Origin: Microbacterium sp. MYb45
GTDB taxonomy: Bacteria > Actinomycetota > Actinomycetes > Actinomycetales > Microbacteriaceae
Length of the DNA stretch: 64,000 nucleotides
Assembly: GCF_002979655.1 (NCBI RefSeq)
Contig: NZ_PCPG01000001.1
Location: forward strand, 806,001 to 870,000
Direction of reading: 5' to 3'
Program-made: the position numbers and the translations under genes
Notes under the pieces: generated by a model
What the model saw: the letters and a program-made list of their open reading frames with translations, nothing else
What the model was told of the DNA's origin: nothing
The model's database searches: none
Shown: in pieces, positions 52,927-61,875 of the stretch
Layout of the letters: every line of letters starts with the position of its first letter
Numbering within the stretch: position 1 is the first letter of the stretch

Positions 52927-54064
52927 GCCCCTGGGCATCCAGCCAGTCGGTAATCGCCGTGCTCCACCCGGTCTCGTCGTAGTTCCAGAGCTTGGTGTGC
53001 CGCGCGACGGTGAACCTCGGCATCGTGACGAGGTCGGGGCGTGCCTCCTGCAGCGCGTGCGAGGAGTCGGCGGGAACGAAGCCGTCGTCGTCGCTGTGCA
53101 GGATGAGGATCGGTGCGGTCAACTCATCGGCGCGGGCGACCATGTCCAGGCGGTCGAACAGGATCGGCTCATCGGCGCCGCTCAGGCGTGCGGTGAGCGG
53201 CGACTGCAGCGCGCCCATCGCGAGAGCCGGCAACGGCGCACGCACTCCGGCCATCCGAGCTTGGAAGCGCAGCACCGTCCGCCAGTCGACGACAGGGGAC
53301 TCGAGGATGATCCCCGCGATGCGGTCGCGATGCCCGGAGGTGACTGCGGCCTGCAGCGACACCGCGCCACCCATCGACCAGCCCATCAGGATCACGCGCT
53401 CCGCGCCGTGTCGGAGCGCGTAGGCGATCGCGGCATCGACATCCCGCCATTCCGATGCGCCCAGCGCGTAGGCGCCGGCCCGGGTGCGGGGCGCCTCGCC
53501 GTCATTGCGGTACGACACGACGAGGTTGGGCAGACCGGCCGCGTGCAGCACCGGCACGGCCCGCAGGCACTCCGCACGCGTGGCACCGCGTCCGTGCACC
53601 TGGATCACCCAGGTCGATGACGACGCAGGGAAGTACCACGCAGGGCACGGGCCCGCAGGAGAACCGATCAGTACGTTCTCCCAGCGCAGATGAAGCTCAC
53701 TGGGCGACGAGTAGTAGTACCCGCTGAACGAGGCTGCGCGGTCCACCCGGGATCCCGGCTCGATCTGCGTGAGCAGCTTGCGGCGCACACTCTTGCCGTC
53801 GGCACTGAGCACGGCGCCGAGCTTGACGTAGCCATAGGTGCCGGTGGTGAAGAGTCCGTACCGGCCGGGCAGCTCGGTGTCGAGGGTGCGCTCCAGCTCG
53901 ATCGTCTGGGCTCCCGTGTCGACGGCCAGGATCTCGGTGTCCGTCGGGCGGCGCATGGGCGTGACCACCCGCCGGGCGACGGCGAACACGAGAAATGCGA
54001 ACGCCGCTCCGAAGGCGAGCAGGGCAGGGACAAGGAGCGTAACGGCGTGCCTGAGACTCTTCAT
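52910..54064 (-). CDS. Membrane-anchored alpha/beta hydrolase
   Basis: The 384-aa protein has one N-terminal hydrophobic helix (about 8-32), a beta-rich middle (about 40-160) and a C-terminal alpha/beta-hydrolase with GWSMGG as nucleophile elbow, an acid segment LILHSDDDGFVP and late His in VARHTKLW. It is probably extracytoplasmic, tethered to the membrane. The substrate is unknown. Confidence 0.88.
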   Translation of the reverse strand: MKSLRHAVTLLVPALLAFGAAFAFLVFAVARRVVTPMRRPTDTEILAVDTGAQTIELERTLDTELPGRYGLFTTGTYGYVKLGAVLSADGKSVRRKLLTQIEPGSRVDRAASFSGYYYSSPSELHLRWENVLIGSPAGPCPAWYFPASSSTWVIQVHGRGATRAECLRAVPVLHAAGLPNLVVSYRNDGEAPRTRAGAYALGASEWRDVDAAIAYALRHGAERVILMGWSMGGAVSLQAAVTSGHRDRIAGIILESPVVDWRTVLRFQARMAGVRAPLPALAMGALQSPLTARLSGADEPILFDRLDMVARADELTAPILILHSDDDGFVPADSSHALQEARPDLVTMPRFTVARHTKLWNYDETGWSTAITDWLDAQGLSASE

Positions 54065-54089
54065 CGCTTCCTGACTCTAGCCTGTTGCC

Positions 54090-54671
54090 GTGACCGCACA
54101 CCCCGAAGCCGGGACACCCTTCGACAGCGCTGTGGCTGAGCTGCGCGAGACCACGTTCCGCGATGACATCACGGTGCGCGAGATCGCCACCCCCCAGGGC
54201 CTCGCTCCGTTCGCCCTCGCGCTCGCCGCGGACGTCCGGCCGGAGGACCACGGGGAGTCCGTTTACGGCACCGGCCGATTCGTGCTGCTGCACGATCCCG
54301 ACGAGCCGGGCGCGTGGGGAGGATCGTGGCGCATCGTCATCTTCGCGCAGGCGCCGCTCGAGACCGAGATCGGCACCGACCCTCTTCTGGCCGACGTGAC
54401 GTGGTCCTGGCTGGTCGATGCACTCGACTCGCGCGATGCCGTCTATCACTCAGCATCGGGCACCTCGACGAAGACTCTGTCGAAGGGTTTCGGAGGGCTC
54501 GCCGTCGAAGGCGACGGTGCCCAGATAGAATTGCGGGCGTCCTGGACTCCGGAGGGCCCGTTCCGACCGCACGTCGAAGCATGGGCCGAGCTGGTCGGAA
54601 TGCTGGCGGGGCTTCCGCCCGGCTCCGAGGGCATCGCCGTGATCGGCGCGCGAAAGGCTGTACGTGACTGA
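54090..54671 (+). CDS. DUF3000 protein
   Basis: The 193-aa actinobacterial protein has no assigned role; recognisable parts are DVRPEDHGESVYGTGRFVLLHDPDEPGAWGG-like residues (core GTGRFVLLHDPDEP) and TLSKGFGGLAVEG. GTG 54090 lies 25 bases from the divergent hydrolase gene. Its end overlaps the RNase D start by eight bases; DUF3000 and RNase D are commonly neighbours in actinobacteria, pointing to a link with RNA processing. Confidence 0.88.
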   Translation: MTAHPEAGTPFDSAVAELRETTFRDDITVREIATPQGLAPFALALAADVRPEDHGESVYGTGRFVLLHDPDEPGAWGGSWRIVIFAQAPLETEIGTDPLLADVTWSWLVDALDSRDAVYHSASGTSTKTLSKGFGGLAVEGDGAQIELRASWTPEGPFRPHVEAWAELVGMLAGLPPGSEGIAVIGARKAVRD

Positions 54672-55857
54672 ATACTCCGTGATCTCGGATGCCGAGGACT
54701 TCCGCGCGGCCTGCGCCGTGCTCGCCGCCGGCACCGGCCCCGTCGCCGTGGACGTCGAGCGTGCGTCCGGCTTCCGCTACTCGCAGCGGGCCTACCTCGT
54801 GCAGGTCTTCCGCCGCGATGCGGGCGTCTTCCTCTTCGACCCGCCGGCGATCGGCGACTTCGCCCCGCTCCAGGAGGCGATCGGCGACGTCGAGTGGGTG
54901 CTCCACGCCGCGAGCCAGGACCTGCCGTCGCTGCGCGAGCTGCACCTCGAGCCGCCGGTGATCTTCGACACCGAGCTGGCCTCCCGACTGCTCGGCCATG
55001 AGCGCGTCGGACTCGGCGCGGTCGTCGAGGACACGTTGGGCATCGTCCTCAAGAAGGAGCATTCGGCATCCGACTGGTCGACGCGTCCGCTGCCGGACTC
55101 GTGGCTCGAGTACGCGGCTCTCGACGTGCTCCACCTGATCGATGTCCGAGACGTCCTCGTCCAGGAGCTCGAGGAGCAGGGCAAGACCGCTTTCGCCGCC
55201 GAGGAGTTCGCCGCGACCCTCGCCCGGGCTCCGAAGCCGCCGCGCGAGGATCCGTGGCGTCGACTCAGTGGACTGCACCAGGTGCGCGGCTCCCGCAATC
55301 TCGCCGTGGCCCGCTCCCTCTGGCAGGCCCGAGAGGCCTACGCGCAGGCTCAGGACGTCTCTCCCGGCAGGCTCGTGCCCGACCGCTCGCTGGTCGCGGC
55401 TGTCATGGCGAATCCGACGTCGAAGCAGGCGCTCGCCGGAGTCAAGGAGTTCCAGGGCCGCGCCAGCCGCAGCCAGCTCGACCGCTGGTGGCAGGCGATC
55501 GTCGACGGCCGCGCATCGGAGGATCTGCCTCGCGAGCGCGTGCCGAGTGACACCCTTCCGCCCCCGCGTGCCTGGGCGGACCGGAATCCGGAAGCCGATG
55601 CCCGCCTGAAGGCCGCGCGTCCGGTCGTCGAAGCGGTTGCCGAAGAACTAGGGATGCCCACCGAGAACCTGCTCACGCCCGAGTATCTGCGTCGCGTCGC
55701 GTGGGATCTTCCCGGTGAGACTCCGGAAGAGATCGCCGCAGCCCTCGCCGCACTCGGCGCGCGCCCCTGGCAGATTGCACAGACTGCACAGAAGATCGCG
55801 GACGCCTTTGTAGAGGCGGCGCAATCGCCCGACACCACCCCGGCGGACGCTTCGTAG
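54664..55857 (+). CDS. rnd: Ribonuclease D with HRDC domain
   Basis: The 397-aa 3'-5' exoribonuclease has the DEDD residues in VAVDVERASG (DxE), AASQDLPSL (D) and YAALDVLHLIDVRD (with the final D), followed by an HRDC domain (about 205-290). It trims tRNA and stable RNA 3' ends. The GTG start at 54664 overlaps the DUF3000 gene, indicating coupled translation. Confidence 0.94.
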   Translation: MTEYSVISDAEDFRAACAVLAAGTGPVAVDVERASGFRYSQRAYLVQVFRRDAGVFLFDPPAIGDFAPLQEAIGDVEWVLHAASQDLPSLRELHLEPPVIFDTELASRLLGHERVGLGAVVEDTLGIVLKKEHSASDWSTRPLPDSWLEYAALDVLHLIDVRDVLVQELEEQGKTAFAAEEFAATLARAPKPPREDPWRRLSGLHQVRGSRNLAVARSLWQAREAYAQAQDVSPGRLVPDRSLVAAVMANPTSKQALAGVKEFQGRASRSQLDRWWQAIVDGRASEDLPRERVPSDTLPPPRAWADRNPEADARLKAARPVVEAVAEELGMPTENLLTPEYLRRVAWDLPGETPEEIAAALAALGARPWQIAQTAQKIADAFVEAAQSPDTTPADAS

Positions 55858-55929
55858 GTTCGATCCAACCGATTCCTCCCCGTTTCGCGTGCTTCATAGA
55901 CTGAGGCCACGCACTAACTTGGAGGCAGA

Positions 55930-57135
55930 GTGGCCGAGATCTCGGACGTCTTCTTCGTCGATGGAGTACGCACCCCTTTCGGGCGCGCCGGCGAAAAGGG
56001 CATGTACTGGAACACCCGCGCGGATGACCTCGCCGTGAAGGCGACCATCGGCCTGATGGAGCGCAACGCTGCCGTCCCGGCCGACCGCATCGACGATGTG
56101 GCGATCGCCGCGACGAGCCAGACCGGCGACCAGGGGTTGACCCTCGGTCGCTCGGTGGCGATCCTCGCGGGGCTGCCGCAGACCGTCCCCGGACTCGCCG
56201 TCGAGCGCATGTGCGCCGGCGCGATGACCAGCGTCACCACGATGGGCGCCTCGATCGGCGTCGGCATGTACGACTTCGCCCTCGCCGGCGGTGTCGAGCA
56301 CATGGGTCATCACCCGATCGGGGGCAACGCCGACCCGAACCCGCGCTTCGTCGCGGAGAAGATGGTCGATCCCGGCGCGCTCAACATGGGTGTCACCGCC
56401 GAGCGCATCTTCGACCGTTTCCCGCACCTCACCAAGGAGCGGTCCGACCGGTTCGGCATGCTCAGCCAGCACAAGGTGCAGGCCGCCTACGATGCCGGCA
56501 AGATCCAGCCTGACCTCGTGTCCGTGGCCACCAAGGGTGCCGACGGCGCCTGGGGTCTTGCCACCGAGGACGAGGGTCGTCGCCCGCAGACCACCATGGA
56601 GGACCTCGCGGCGCTGAAGACGCCGTTCCGTCCGCACGGGCGCGTCACCGCGGGCACCTCCTCCCCGCTCACCGACGGCGCGACGATGTCGCTGCTCGCC
56701 GGCGGCGGCGCGGTGAAGGAGTTCGGACTCGCGCCGAAGATGCGGATGGTCTCGTTCGCCTTCGCCGGTGTGCAGCCGGAGATCATGGGCATCGGCCCGA
56801 TCCCGTCGACCGAGAAGGCCCTCAAGAAGGCCGGTCTGACGATCGCCGACATCGGCCTGTTCGAGCTGAACGAGGCGTTCGCCATCCAGGTGATCTCGCT
56901 GCTCGACCACTTCGGCATCGCCGACGACGATCCCCGCGTGAATCAGTGGGGCGGCGCGATCGCGCTCGGGCACCCGCTCGCGGCATCCGGTGTGCGTCTC
57001 ATGATCCAGCTCGCGGCGCAGTTCGCCGAGCGCCCCGACGTCCGCTACGGTCTGACCGCGATGTGCGTCGGCCTCGGCCAGGGCGGTTCGGTCATCTGGG
57101 AGAACCCGCACTACGACGGCAAGAAGAAGAAGTGA
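55930..57135 (+). CDS. fadA: Acetyl-CoA C-acyltransferase (thiolase)
   Basis: This thiolase cleaves 3-ketoacyl-CoA in beta-oxidation. The 401 residues show active-site Cys in VERMCAGAMTS, His in ELNEAFAIQVISLL region and GGAIALGHPLAASGVR, and the final catalytic Cys in LTAMCVGLGQGGS. It starts at GTG 55930 after TTGGAGG and overlaps the fadB-type gene by four bases (GTGA), forming a beta-oxidation complex operon. Confidence 0.96.
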   Translation: MAEISDVFFVDGVRTPFGRAGEKGMYWNTRADDLAVKATIGLMERNAAVPADRIDDVAIAATSQTGDQGLTLGRSVAILAGLPQTVPGLAVERMCAGAMTSVTTMGASIGVGMYDFALAGGVEHMGHHPIGGNADPNPRFVAEKMVDPGALNMGVTAERIFDRFPHLTKERSDRFGMLSQHKVQAAYDAGKIQPDLVSVATKGADGAWGLATEDEGRRPQTTMEDLAALKTPFRPHGRVTAGTSSPLTDGATMSLLAGGGAVKEFGLAPKMRMVSFAFAGVQPEIMGIGPIPSTEKALKKAGLTIADIGLFELNEAFAIQVISLLDHFGIADDDPRVNQWGGAIALGHPLAASGVRLMIQLAAQFAERPDVRYGLTAMCVGLGQGGSVIWENPHYDGKKKK

Positions 57136-59288
57136 GCGCGAACGTGACGAACTACGACGACATCGACTTCTCCCCCATCCAGGCGCTCACCGAGGGCGAG
57201 GTCATCACGCGGTCGCCTGTGCGCGACATCCGACTGGCCTCGGGCAAGGTGCTCGCCCTGATCACGCTCGACAACGGTCGGGACCACACGCGCCCGAACA
57301 CGCTGGGGCCGGCCACTCTCACGCAGCTGGGCGAGACCCTGGACGGTCTCAAGGCACGTGCGGCGAACGGCGAGATCCAGGCCGTCGGCATCACCGGCAA
57401 GCAGTACATCCTCGCGGCCGGCGCCGATCTGTCCGACATCAGCAAGGTGGGATCGCGCGACAACGCACGCCTCATCGCGCAGCTCGGCCACAAGGTGCTC
57501 GGCAAGCTCGGTGACCTCGGGGTGCCGTCGTTCGCCTTCGTGAACGGCCTCGCCCTGGGCGGCGGCCTGGAGATCGCGCTGAACTCCAGCTACCGCACGG
57601 TCGATTCCTCTGCTGCGGCCGTCGCACTCCCCGAGGTCTTCCTCGGCATCATCCCCGGCTGGGGTGGCGCCTATCTGCTGCCGAACCTGATCGGCATCGA
57701 GAACGCGCTCGAGGTCGTCATCTCGAACCCGCTCAAGCAGAACCGCATGTTGAAGCCGCAACAGGCGTTCGATCTGGGCATCTTCGATGCGATCTTCCCC
57801 GCGGCCAACTACCTCGAGAACTCGTTGTCGTGGGCGGATGCGGTCCTCGGCGGCAAGAAGGTCGAGCGCAAGAACGAGCCCGGCAAGATCGAGCGCCTCA
57901 CCAAGTGGCCGATCGCCATCAAGATGGCGCGCGGCATGCTCGAGTCGAAGATCGGCACCATGCCCAAGTCGCCCTATGCCGCGCTCGAACTGCTCGACAA
58001 GGCGAAGAGCGGCACCCAGGCCGAGGGCTTCGCCCGTGAGGACGAGGCTCTCGCCGAACTCGTGACGGGCGACCAGTTCGCCGCGTCGATGTACGCCTTC
58101 GATCTGGTGCAGAAGCGGGCGAAGCGACCCGTCGGCGCTCCCGACAAGCAGCTCGCGAAGAAGGTCACCAAGGTCGGCATCATCGGCGCCGGCCTCATGG
58201 CGAGCCAGTTCGCGCTGCTCTTCGTGCGCAAGCTCCAGGTGCCCGTGCTCATCACCGACCTGGACCAGGCGCGCGTCGACAAGGGCGTCGCCTACATCCA
58301 CGAGGAGATCGGCAAACTCGAGGCCAAGGGTCGTCTGGACTCCGACTCCGCCAACAAGCTGCGCGCCCTCGTCACCGGCACCACCGACAAGAGCCTCTAC
58401 GCGGACTGCGACTTCGTGATCGAGGCCGTGTTCGAAGAGGTCGGCGTCAAGCAGCAGGTGTTCGGGGAGATCGAGCAGATCATCGCCGAAGATGCCATCC
58501 TCGCGACCAACACCTCGTCGCTGTCGGTCGAGGAGATCGGCTCGAAGCTCGCACACCCCGAGCGTCTGGTCGGCTTCCACTTCTTCAACCCCGTCGCGGT
58601 GATGCCGCTGATTGAGATCGTGAAGACGCCGACCACGTCGGAGGCGGCACTGTCGACGGCGTTCGTCGTGGCGAAGAACCTGGGCAAGAACGCGGTCCTC
58701 ACCGCTGATGCGCCCGGGTTCGTCGTGAACCGCCTTCTCGCCAAGGTCATGGGCGAGGCCGCTCGTGCGGTCTACGAAGGCACTCCGATCGCGGATGTCG
58801 AGAAGGCCTTCGGTCCGCTCGGGCTCCCGATGGGTCCGTTCCAGCTGATCGACCTGGTCGGCTGGAAGGTGGCCGCTCACGTCCAGGACACGATGGTGCA
58901 GGCGTTCCCCGACCGGTTCTACGCGAACGAGAACTTCCACGCTCTCGCCGAGCTCGACGCGGTCGTGGAGAAGGACAAGGGCGGGCGCGTCATCGGCTGG
59001 ACCAAGCAGGCCGAGAAGGTGCTGAAGCCCGCCGTGGGCAAGTCTCCCGCTTCCGCGGCGACGATCCTGCAGCGCGTGCAGGACGGCCTCGCACAGGAGA
59101 TCAAGCTGATGCTCGACGAGGGTGTGGTGCCCGAGGTCGAAGACATCGACCTCTGCCTGATCCTCGGTGCCGGCTGGCCGTTCATCGACGGTGGTGCGTC
59201 GCCGTATCTCGACCGCGAAGGTGCTTCCGAGCGGGCCTTCGGCGGCTCGTTCCACACGCCGCAGATCCGGGGCGTCGAGCACCGCTGA
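57132..59288 (+). CDS. fadB: Bifunctional enoyl-CoA hydratase/3-hydroxyacyl-CoA dehydrogenase
   Basis: The 718-aa beta-oxidation enzyme has an N-terminal crotonase domain (about 20-300, oxyanion parts AAGADLSDIS and GLALGGGLEIAL) and a C-terminal NAD dehydrogenase (about 335-700, KVGIIGAGLMASQFA, NTSSLSVEEIG, HFFNPVAVMPLIEI). It works with FadA. The GTG at 57132 is inside the fadA stop codon region, so translation is coupled. A 14-bp stem terminator follows. Confidence 0.95.
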   Translation: MSANVTNYDDIDFSPIQALTEGEVITRSPVRDIRLASGKVLALITLDNGRDHTRPNTLGPATLTQLGETLDGLKARAANGEIQAVGITGKQYILAAGADLSDISKVGSRDNARLIAQLGHKVLGKLGDLGVPSFAFVNGLALGGGLEIALNSSYRTVDSSAAAVALPEVFLGIIPGWGGAYLLPNLIGIENALEVVISNPLKQNRMLKPQQAFDLGIFDAIFPAANYLENSLSWADAVLGGKKVERKNEPGKIERLTKWPIAIKMARGMLESKIGTMPKSPYAALELLDKAKSGTQAEGFAREDEALAELVTGDQFAASMYAFDLVQKRAKRPVGAPDKQLAKKVTKVGIIGAGLMASQFALLFVRKLQVPVLITDLDQARVDKGVAYIHEEIGKLEAKGRLDSDSANKLRALVTGTTDKSLYADCDFVIEAVFEEVGVKQQVFGEIEQIIAEDAILATNTSSLSVEEIGSKLAHPERLVGFHFFNPVAVMPLIEIVKTPTTSEAALSTAFVVAKNLGKNAVLTADAPGFVVNRLLAKVMGEAARAVYEGTPIADVEKAFGPLGLPMGPFQLIDLVGWKVAAHVQDTMVQAFPDRFYANENFHALAELDAVVEKDKGGRVIGWTKQAEKVLKPAVGKSPASAATILQRVQDGLAQEIKLMLDEGVVPEVEDIDLCLILGAGWPFIDGGASPYLDREGASERAFGGSFHTPQIRGVEHR

Positions 59289-59298
59289 TCATCATCCC

Positions 59299-59332
59299 CG
59301 AAGGGGCCGCATCGGGAGATGCGGCCCCTTCG
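59299..59332 (+). terminator. Terminator after fadB, probably bidirectional
   Basis: A 14-bp stem (59299-59312 with 59319-59332) around CGGGAG starts ten bases after the fadB stop, before the convergent GMC oxidase gene. Confidence 0.85.
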
Positions 59333-59352
59333 TCGTCTCCGGAGGCAGCCGC

Positions 59353-60975
59353 CTACGGCGACGGGCGGGTATCCGCTTCGCCGCGACGCGGCCAGTACGA
59401 CAGAGCCCGTTCGGCCAGAGCGGTGATCGTGAGCGAGGGGTTCACGCCGGGGTTCGCCGGCACAGCCGAACCGTCGACCACGTGCAACCCCGGATACCCC
59501 CAGACGCGGTGATAGGGATCGACCACGCCGTCTTCGGGCGCAGCAGAGATCACCGCACCGCCGAGGAAATGCGCGGTGAGCGGGATGCCGAAGACCTCCG
59601 GCCAGGATCCGCGTGCCTCCGCCGGCTCTCCCCCCTCCTGCTCGACCCGGGCCGCAATCGCCGCAGCGGCGCTGTGCGCTTGAGGGAGGTAGCTCGGATT
59701 CGGCTCGCCGTGTCCCTGTGCGCTGGTCATCACGAGTCGACCGAAGCGCCTGCGCAGGGACAGGGTCAGAGAGTTGTCCGCCGTCTGCATCACGAGCGCG
59801 ATGATTCCGCGCTCGCTCCACCGTCTGAGGTTCCCGAGACGGAACTGCCGTACCGGAGAGCGGAGCACCTGTGTCATGAGGCTGCGCAGACGCACGCCGA
59901 GGCGACGATCGCCGGGGACGAGTACGGTCGCCAGCGCACCCATCAGGTTCGAACCCGGGCCGTAGCGGACGTTCTCGACGTGGGTGCGCTCGTCGACGTG
60001 GAACGAGGTGGTGATCGCGATGCCTCGCGCGAGCTGCAGGGATTCGGGAACCCTCGTCGCCACCGCACCGTCGAGTGCTTCCGAGTTGGTGCGGGTGAGA
60101 CGCCCCAGGGCATCGGAGAGGTGTGGCAGCGCGCCCGACGCCTTCATCCGGTGCAGCAGCTGTTGCGTGCCCCAGGTTCCGCCGGCGAACACGACCTGCT
60201 CTGCCGTCACCGTCCGGCGCGCGCGACGGAACCAGGCACCGCTCTGCTGCGTCGTGACCGCGAAACCGCCGCCGGGGAGTTCACGCACCTCGGTCACCGT
60301 GCGCAGCGCCTCGATCGCGACGCCTCGACGCTCCGCGAGAGCGAGGTAGTTCTTCATCAGCGTGTTCTTCGCGCCCACACGGCAGCCCACCATGCAGTTG
60401 CCGCAGAGTGTGCAGCCGGTGCGGTCCGGTCCCTGGCCGTCGAAGAACGGATCGGGCGCACGCTCCCCCGGCTTCCCGAACCACACCCCGACGGGGGCAT
60501 GCCGGAAGGTCGAGCCGACCCCCAGATCCTCGGCAGCCCCGGCCATGATCAGCTCGACAGGCCCGGTGTGCGGGTAGTGCTCCACGACGCCGAGCATCCG
60601 CTTCGCGGTGACGTAGTGCGGCGACAGTTCCGACTCCCACTCAGCGATACCCCGCCACTGCACGTCCTGGAAGAAGGCGGGGCCCGGCTGATAGAGCGTG
60701 TTGGCGTAGTTGAGCGACCCGCCGCCCACGCCCGCACCCGCCAGGATCATCACGTGGGGAAGGCGATGGATGCGCTGCACGCCGAAGCATCCGAGCATCG
60801 GCGCCCACAGGTAGCGACGCAGATTCCAGCTCGTCTTCGCGAAGTCCTCGTCCTCGAAGCGGCGGCCGGCCTCGTAGACGCGCACCCGGTACCCCTTCTC
60901 CGTCAGTCGCAGCGCGGCGACGGACCCGCCGAACCCGGAGCCGACGATCACGACGTCCTCGTCGAAGTCAGTCAT
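59353..60975 (-). CDS. GMC-family FAD oxidoreductase, cholesterol-oxidase-like
   Basis: The 540-aa flavoenzyme has the FAD motif VIVGSGFGGSVAALRL at the start and GAGVGGGSLNYAN. It has a four-cysteine cluster CTLCGNCMVGC (spacing C-x2-C-x2-C-x3-C), possibly an iron-sulfur site. At the C-terminus HFLGGAVISA and VVDGSAVPANPGVNPSLTITALAE match cholesterol-oxidase and related dehydrogenases. ATG 60975 overlaps the lipid-kinase stop by four bases. It is the last gene of a three-gene unit and probably oxidises a steroid-like or long-chain alcohol; the substrate is open. Confidence 0.88.
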   Translation of the reverse strand: MTDFDEDVVIVGSGFGGSVAALRLTEKGYRVRVYEAGRRFEDEDFAKTSWNLRRYLWAPMLGCFGVQRIHRLPHVMILAGAGVGGGSLNYANTLYQPGPAFFQDVQWRGIAEWESELSPHYVTAKRMLGVVEHYPHTGPVELIMAGAAEDLGVGSTFRHAPVGVWFGKPGERAPDPFFDGQGPDRTGCTLCGNCMVGCRVGAKNTLMKNYLALAERRGVAIEALRTVTEVRELPGGGFAVTTQQSGAWFRRARRTVTAEQVVFAGGTWGTQQLLHRMKASGALPHLSDALGRLTRTNSEALDGAVATRVPESLQLARGIAITTSFHVDERTHVENVRYGPGSNLMGALATVLVPGDRRLGVRLRSLMTQVLRSPVRQFRLGNLRRWSERGIIALVMQTADNSLTLSLRRRFGRLVMTSAQGHGEPNPSYLPQAHSAAAAIAARVEQEGGEPAEARGSWPEVFGIPLTAHFLGGAVISAAPEDGVVDPYHRVWGYPGLHVVDGSAVPANPGVNPSLTITALAERALSYWPRRGEADTRPSP

Positions 60976-61874
60976 CGCTCTCCCCCCGGGACCAGCATCG
61001 TCAGCGCTCCGGGCAGCACCGCGATCGTGCATTCATCTTCACCGATCCGCTCACCGTCGGCGTAGACCACGAGGCCGGGCGCCGCGACCGTCACGGTGCG
61101 TGCTCGGCGATGGACGACCTCCGGTCGACTCAGATGCGTCCCCCGCAGCAGCAGCGGAAAGAGCCGCAGCAACCGCAGTCGGCCGAGCGGAGCGACGTGC
61201 ACGATGTCGAGCAGCCCGTCGTCCGGCACTGCGCCAGCGCAGATCGGCATACCGCCACCGTAGCTCGATGTGCTGCCGACGGCGATGAGCGTGCCCGACG
61301 ATCGCGTGGGCTTCTCGCCGTCGACGGCGAGTGTGAAGTCCATTGGTCGCAGACGCACGAGTTCGATCAGCAGCGCGAGGTAGTAGCGCGGTGCACCGTG
61401 AGGCCAACGGAGCCGGTTGGTGCGGTCGCTGACCTTCGCATCGAATCCCAACGCCGCGATCGTGAGGAACTTCCGTCTTCCACCTGTCGTCGTGACCTCA
61501 CCGACGTCTATCCGTCGTGGCACGCCCCTGAGTGCGAGCTCCGCGGCGGCAGCAGCATCGTTTCGCGGCAATCCGAGAGCACGTGCGAGGTCGTTCCCCG
61601 TGCCGGCCGGAATAAGGACCACCGGGACGGCTGACGCGCACACCGTGTCGAGAATGCCCGACAGCGTGCCGTCGCCGCCGACCACCACCAGTGCACGCGG
61701 ATCGTCCACCAGAGCTGCGACGGCGAGCCGGGCGGTATCGGCCGCGGACGCGCCCGCGTAGGCACGCACCTCGGCACCGCGATCTCGGAGGTGCAGGACG
61801 GCGGCGTCGGCTGCTCTCCCGCCCCGGCCCTTGCCGGAGAACGGATTCGCGAGCACCGCGATGTGCGCGGCCAC
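60972..61874 (-). CDS. Diacylglycerol/sphingosine kinase-family lipid kinase
   Basis: The 300-aa DAGK-catalytic protein has the ATP-binding motif VVVGGDGTLSGILD, IPAGTGNDLARALGLP and the C-terminal beta domain. It would phosphorylate a lipid such as diacylglycerol. The start is GTG 61874, one base after the AGPS-like stop, so the genes are coupled. The gene sits between two flavoenzymes and implies shared lipid metabolism. Confidence 0.92.
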   Translation of the reverse strand: MAAHIAVLANPFSGKGRGGRAADAAVLHLRDRGAEVRAYAGASAADTARLAVAALVDDPRALVVVGGDGTLSGILDTVCASAVPVVLIPAGTGNDLARALGLPRNDAAAAAELALRGVPRRIDVGEVTTTGGRRKFLTIAALGFDAKVSDRTNRLRWPHGAPRYYLALLIELVRLRPMDFTLAVDGEKPTRSSGTLIAVGSTSSYGGGMPICAGAVPDDGLLDIVHVAPLGRLRLLRLFPLLLRGTHLSRPEVVHRRARTVTVAAPGLVVYADGERIGEDECTIAVLPGALTMLVPGGER

Positions 61875-61875
61875 G